A stretch of 9,380 nucleotides of DNA, taken from assembly GCA_035644935.1 (NCBI GenBank), contig DASQNO010000073.1, positions 1 through 9,380 of the forward strand, written 5' to 3'. The notes beneath the pieces are model-generated. The model worked only from the letters and a program-made list of their open reading frames with translations, made no database searches and was not told the origin of the DNA. A program made the translations under genes and the position numbers. This DNA comes from CADCVW01 sp035644935 (lineage in GTDB: Bacteria; Pseudomonadota; Alphaproteobacteria; Sphingomonadales; Sphingomonadaceae). This document shows, piece by piece, positions 7,421 through 9,380 of this stretch (the first letter of the stretch is position 1; every line of letters starts with the position of its first letter).

Positions 7421-7428
7421 TCACGGTT

Positions 7429-7504
7429 GCCCAGGTAGCTCAGTTGGTAGAGCATGCGACTGAAAATCGCAGTGTCGGCGGTTCGACCCCGTCCCTGGGC
7501 ACCA
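7429..7504 (+). tRNA. tRNA-Phe (anticodon GAA)
   Basis: The complete cloverleaf was folded by eye. Acceptor GCCCAGG pairs with CCTGGGC; D-stem GCTC pairs with GAGC; anticodon stem TGCGA pairs with TCGCA around loop CTGAAAA, with the anticodon GAA at 7462-7464. The variable loop is GTGTC, and T-stem GGCGG pairs with CCGTC around TTCGACC. The discriminator is A7501 and the CCA end is encoded at 7502-7504. Total length is 76 nt. A T5 run follows at 7508-7512 and may help end transcription, although no hairpin precedes it apart from the tRNA itself. Confidence 0.98.
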
Positions 7505-7971
7505 CTCTTTTTCAGAAGCCAGAGACGAAGACCTGGTTACGGGTCCTCTAAGCCACGGTTTTGGCTGAATTCCGCCGATCTTTGATTGTACACTTGCCCG
7601 GTGCTTAGCGCTCTTCAGGCGCGAGCGTCTCAAGCTGGTTCGGCGAGTCTCTGCTCAACCACCGGCTCCACACTGCCGCGGGTTGTCGCCAATAGTGACT
7701 TTAGCTACGTTACCTCGCGGTTCAGCGGTTTTCTTGGAGCCCCGTTCTGCCCTTTATCAGCCGCAGCCGAGACGCGCCGAGCGGACCCCTCGAGTAAGCG
7801 CCTCGTTCTTAGCGTCCGAAGGCTTGATTGGAGGAAACGGGAACTCGCGCAGGCATATGTTTCAAATGAGATGCCTTTCCTCATCTATGCGCCAAGTACT
7901 GGGCTTCTTTAGTTTAGCTTTATATCCTCTGATCGCACTATTGTACAAGAGGTTTTGCCGACTTCGTTGAG
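7505..7971 (+). other. Gene-poor, AT-richer stretch downstream of tRNA-Phe
   Basis: No protein family is recognisable on either strand. Open frames on the plus strand (TTG 7586-7912 and TTG 7683-7970) overlap each other, lack ribosome sites and have irregular composition. The only part of possible interest is the 3' end of the second (see 7857-7970). By hand count GC is about 42% in 7861-7920 and 47% in 7921-7980, far below the housekeeping genes to the left. No second copy of the tRNA 3' end, no integrase and no transposase is seen, so this may be an eroded insertion or simply an AT-rich regulatory region. Confidence 0.5.
7857..7970 (+). CDS. Possible 37-residue hydrophobic peptide upstream of the SgcJ/EcaC-like gene
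   Basis: ATG 7857 to TGA 7968-7970 encodes 37 residues. Residues 14-30 (VLGFFSLALYPLIALLY) form one membrane-length hydrophobic stretch followed by a basic tail, KRFCRLR. In-frame ATGs at 7866 and 7887 are alternatives. The ribosome site is poor (AGG at 7851-7853; a better GGAGG at 7830-7834 is too far). The stop lies one base before the GTG of the next gene, as in translationally coupled pairs. No family is recognised. It may be a chance frame in AT-rich DNA, or the N-terminal membrane segment of a longer protein separated from 7972-8559 by a frameshift. Confidence 0.2.
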   Translation: MFQMRCLSSSMRQVLGFFSLALYPLIALLYKRFCRLR

Positions 7972-8559
7972 GTGGGTGTCACAGTTCGTGCAGTCTTCTA
8001 CTGTCCTCTCCTATTCACAGTGTGCCTTAGCCTATATCTATACGATGGCTTTTGGGCGTCAAGGCAAGCTCATGAGCTTCCGACCAAGAGGGGGTCGCAG
8101 GATCAGCGCAAACGAGAGGAGCTGGTTCAGCTTCGACGGGAGGTCCTCAGGAGCCACGCGAACGCCGCCGCGTGGAACGCGTCCGATAAAGCCGCCATGG
8201 CTAAGCACTACGCCAGCAACGTTCACTGGGTGAATATCGTTGGCATGCATTGGCAGGGGAAAGCACAGGTCGATCAGGCGCATCGCGTCTATTTCGACAT
8301 CATGTTCAATGGCGTGCCGCGGAGGCTCGAGGATATCGAGTCTGTCGTGCCCCTGCCCGGTGGCGCCGTTGTCGCCGTGATCCGCTGGGCCATAGGCGCG
8401 TTCAAGACGCCCGAGGGCCAGCAGGTGCTTCCGAGCCGGGACCGCATGTCGCTCGTCCTGATCCCCCAAGGAAAGGACCTCCTCATCGTCCGTGGCTCGA
8501 ACGTCCAGATCAATGAGGAGGCTCAGCGTTCCGATCGGGTCGTATTGAAGCCACGATGA
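7972..8559 (+). CDS. SgcJ/EcaC-like NTF2-fold protein (DUF4440/SnoaL-like) with hydrophobic N-terminus
   Basis: Predicted 195-residue protein. About residues 48-190 look like the SgcJ/EcaC branch of the NTF2-like superfamily: a first helix (ELVQLRREVLRSHANAAAWN), the ASDKAAMAKHYASNVHWVNI segment, GMHWQGKAQVDQAHRVYFD, and a final strand set RDRMSLVLIPQGKDLLIVRG. Such proteins are small cone-shaped domains of mostly unknown substrate; a reaction cannot be assigned. Residues 7-24 are hydrophobic (AVFYCPLLFTVCLSLYLY), suggesting a signal peptide or membrane anchor, with no clear lipobox. The start is GTG 7972; no ATG exists in this frame before the domain, and the frame is closed by a TGA at 7930. 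GAGG at 7969-7972 touches the start codon rather than lying upstream. The N-terminal third is in AT-rich DNA, so the true start may differ or the 5' end may be altered. Confidence 0.7.
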   Translation: MGVTVRAVFYCPLLFTVCLSLYLYDGFWASRQAHELPTKRGSQDQRKREELVQLRREVLRSHANAAAWNASDKAAMAKHYASNVHWVNIVGMHWQGKAQVDQAHRVYFDIMFNGVPRRLEDIESVVPLPGGAVVAVIRWAIGAFKTPEGQQVLPSRDRMSLVLIPQGKDLLIVRGSNVQINEEAQRSDRVVLKPR

Positions 8560-8836
8560 CGGCCTGTGTTCGTTGCAGGCAAGAAAGGCGTTGGCTACTC
8601 GCTTCCCAGGCTCGATCGAAGGACGGGGATTGGCAGACGCCTATTGGGTCGCAAACGCCCCATAAGCCGACGTCCAGGACACGTAAGGCTCGCTTCGACG
8701 CCCCGTGGATGCTGATCCCGAAATCGTCGGGAGAAGCTCGTGCTCCGCGACTTTGATAGTACGGGTAACCCGGTCGCCAACGCGGGCGGCCTCTCCGGAC
8801 AACGGACCCCTGAACGTTCCCGTCAGTTCATCGCAC
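8560..8836 (+). other. Intergenic stretch with possible degenerate repeat
   Basis: No convincing gene is present in these 277 bp. A 66-codon frame begins at ATG 8556 overlapping the preceding stop, but it has no family resemblance and a composition typical of non-coding DNA. Around 8632-8659 the minus strand reads GGCGTTTGCGACCCAATAG followed by GCGTCTGCC. This resembles, from memory, the CGACCCAA...GCGGACATT-like intergenic sequences scattered in alphaproteobacterial genomes. No promoter for the following polyketide synthase could be assigned. Confidence 0.3.
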
Positions 8837-9380
8837 GTGCCCCAACAAGTCTATATCAACGCGATCGTCACGGCGGTGCCCGATCATGACGTCCATAACG
8901 CCTTCATCGAATGGGCGACGCGGCAGGTCGCCGATGCTGGGCAGCGCAAGCTGTTCCGGCGTATGGCCGGCCGCTCTGGGATCGAGCATCGCTGGTCGAT
9001 CCTCCCCGCTGCGCCCTCTGGCGGCTCCCCCGTCGCGCCCGGCGGTTTTTACGGAGCGGCATCGCCGTCGACTTCCGCACGCATGCAGGTTTACGCCGAT
9101 GTTGCACCCGCGCTCGCGCTGGACGCGATCCGCCAACTGGACGTGGGCGCGGTCACTCATCTCGTTGTCGCAAGCTGCACCGGGTTCATCGCGCCGGGCA
9201 TCGATCAACTCATAGCCGCCGAGCTCGGGCTGGACCCGAGCGTGGAGCGCACCCTTGTAGGGTTCATGGGCTGCTACGCCGCGGTCGCCGCGCTACGCAC
9301 AGCGTATCACGTCGTCCGCTCCGAACCGGACGCGCGGGTGCTGGTGGTCACAGTTGAGCTGTCGACGCTCCACCTTCAGT
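8837..9380 (+). CDS. Type III polyketide synthase (chalcone/stilbene synthase family), N-terminal half, cut by the right edge
   Basis: Homodimeric thiolase-fold enzyme that extends an acyl-CoA starter with malonyl-CoA and cyclises the chain; the starter cannot be told from the sequence. The window holds 181 codons of about 350-380. The protein begins VPQQVYINAIVTAVPDHDVH. Family features are the SGIEHRW segment (about 48-53), HLVVASCTGFIAPGIDQLI (about 108-126) and GFMGCYAAVAALRTA with the nucleophile Cys146 (Cys164 of plant CHS), followed by VLVVTVELSTLHLQ, the counterpart of the VCSEIT strand. The catalytic His and Asn lie beyond the edge. GTG 8837 is the natural start because no ATG is in frame upstream, but there is no good Shine-Dalgarno. 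The style is that of bacterial enzymes making resorcinols, pyrones or related lipids; tailoring genes are expected to the right. Confidence 0.92.
   Translation, partial: MPQQVYINAIVTAVPDHDVHNAFIEWATRQVADAGQRKLFRRMAGRSGIEHRWSILPAAPSGGSPVAPGGFYGAASPSTSARMQVYADVAPALALDAIRQLDVGAVTHLVVASCTGFIAPGIDQLIAAELGLDPSVERTLVGFMGCYAAVAALRTAYHVVRSEPDARVLVVTVELSTLHLQ

Noticed and set aside
7421..7633. 70-codon minus-strand frame containing CPGTGSNRRHCDFQSHALP
   Set aside because: This string is the well-known false protein produced by translating the antisense of a tRNA gene; here it covers tRNA-Phe.
7586..7912. 108-codon frame starting at TTG
   Set aside because: It has no ribosome site, no family resemblance and overlaps another open frame; coding is not supported.
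7585..7947. Direct repeat ATTGTACA at 7585-7592 and 7940-7947
   Set aside because: An 8-mer repeat can easily occur by chance, and neither copy is related to the tRNA 3' end, so it is not an attachment-site pair.
8556..8756. 66-codon frame whose ATG overlaps the stop of the SgcJ/EcaC-like gene (ATGA)
   Set aside because: The overlap is suggestive, but the sequence is rich in Arg, Ser, Trp and Pro with no structure or family, and the region looks intergenic.
7505..9380. Search for a second copy of the tRNA-Phe 3' end as an att site
   Set aside because: Only short partial matches such as CTGGGC occur; no credible direct repeat is present inside the window.
1..9380. CRISPR arrays, insertion sequences, toxin-antitoxin pairs, phage genes
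   Set aside because: No regularly spaced repeats, transposase-like frames, terminal inverted repeats or recognisable toxin or phage proteins were found on either strand.

Overview
The window reads as chromosomal DNA of a GC-rich alphaproteobacterium, most likely a sphingomonad (Sphingomonas or a close relative). The reasons are the high GC content, the protein sequences, and the gene order thiL - hppA - infA - maf - compact RNase E/G homologue - yacG - tRNA-Phe, which I recall from sphingomonad genomes. This assignment is inference; no search was run.

Layout. Bases 1-1794 (minus strand) hold the first two thirds of aconitase A (acnA), cut by the left edge. It is divergent from thiL (1862-2800, thiamine-monophosphate kinase), with only about 67 bp between the two starts. 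hppA (2921-5077) encodes a membrane pyrophosphatase with the K+-independent, proton-pumping signature. After a leader with two small hairpins comes infA (5249-5467, translation initiation factor IF-1). An imperfect stem-loop separates infA from a tightly packed unit: maf (nucleotide pyrophosphatase), a compact RNase E/G-like protein (1-nt overlap with maf) and yacG (zinc protein, 23-nt overlap). A tRNA-Phe gene (GAA anticodon, encoded CCA) follows at 7429-7504, with a plausible promoter reaching back into the end of yacG.

Downstream of the tRNA the character changes. About 470 bp carry no convincing gene apart from a possible 37-residue hydrophobic peptide, and base composition falls to about 45% GC around 7861-8040. 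Then come a membrane-anchored or secreted NTF2-like protein of the SgcJ/EcaC (DUF4440/SnoaL-like) type (7972-8559), a 277-bp intergenic stretch with a possible degenerate repeat, and the first half of a type III polyketide synthase (8837 to the right edge) with its catalytic cysteine.

The left 7.5 kb is housekeeping: TCA cycle, thiamine cofactor, PPi-driven proton pumping, translation initiation, nucleotide sanitation, RNA processing and gyrase inhibition. The right 1.9 kb looks accessory. I see no clearly undescribed multi-gene system. The best leads are the Zn-link-less RNase E/G homologue coupled to a small zinc protein, the atypical segment behind tRNA-Phe, and the type III PKS whose partner genes lie beyond the window.
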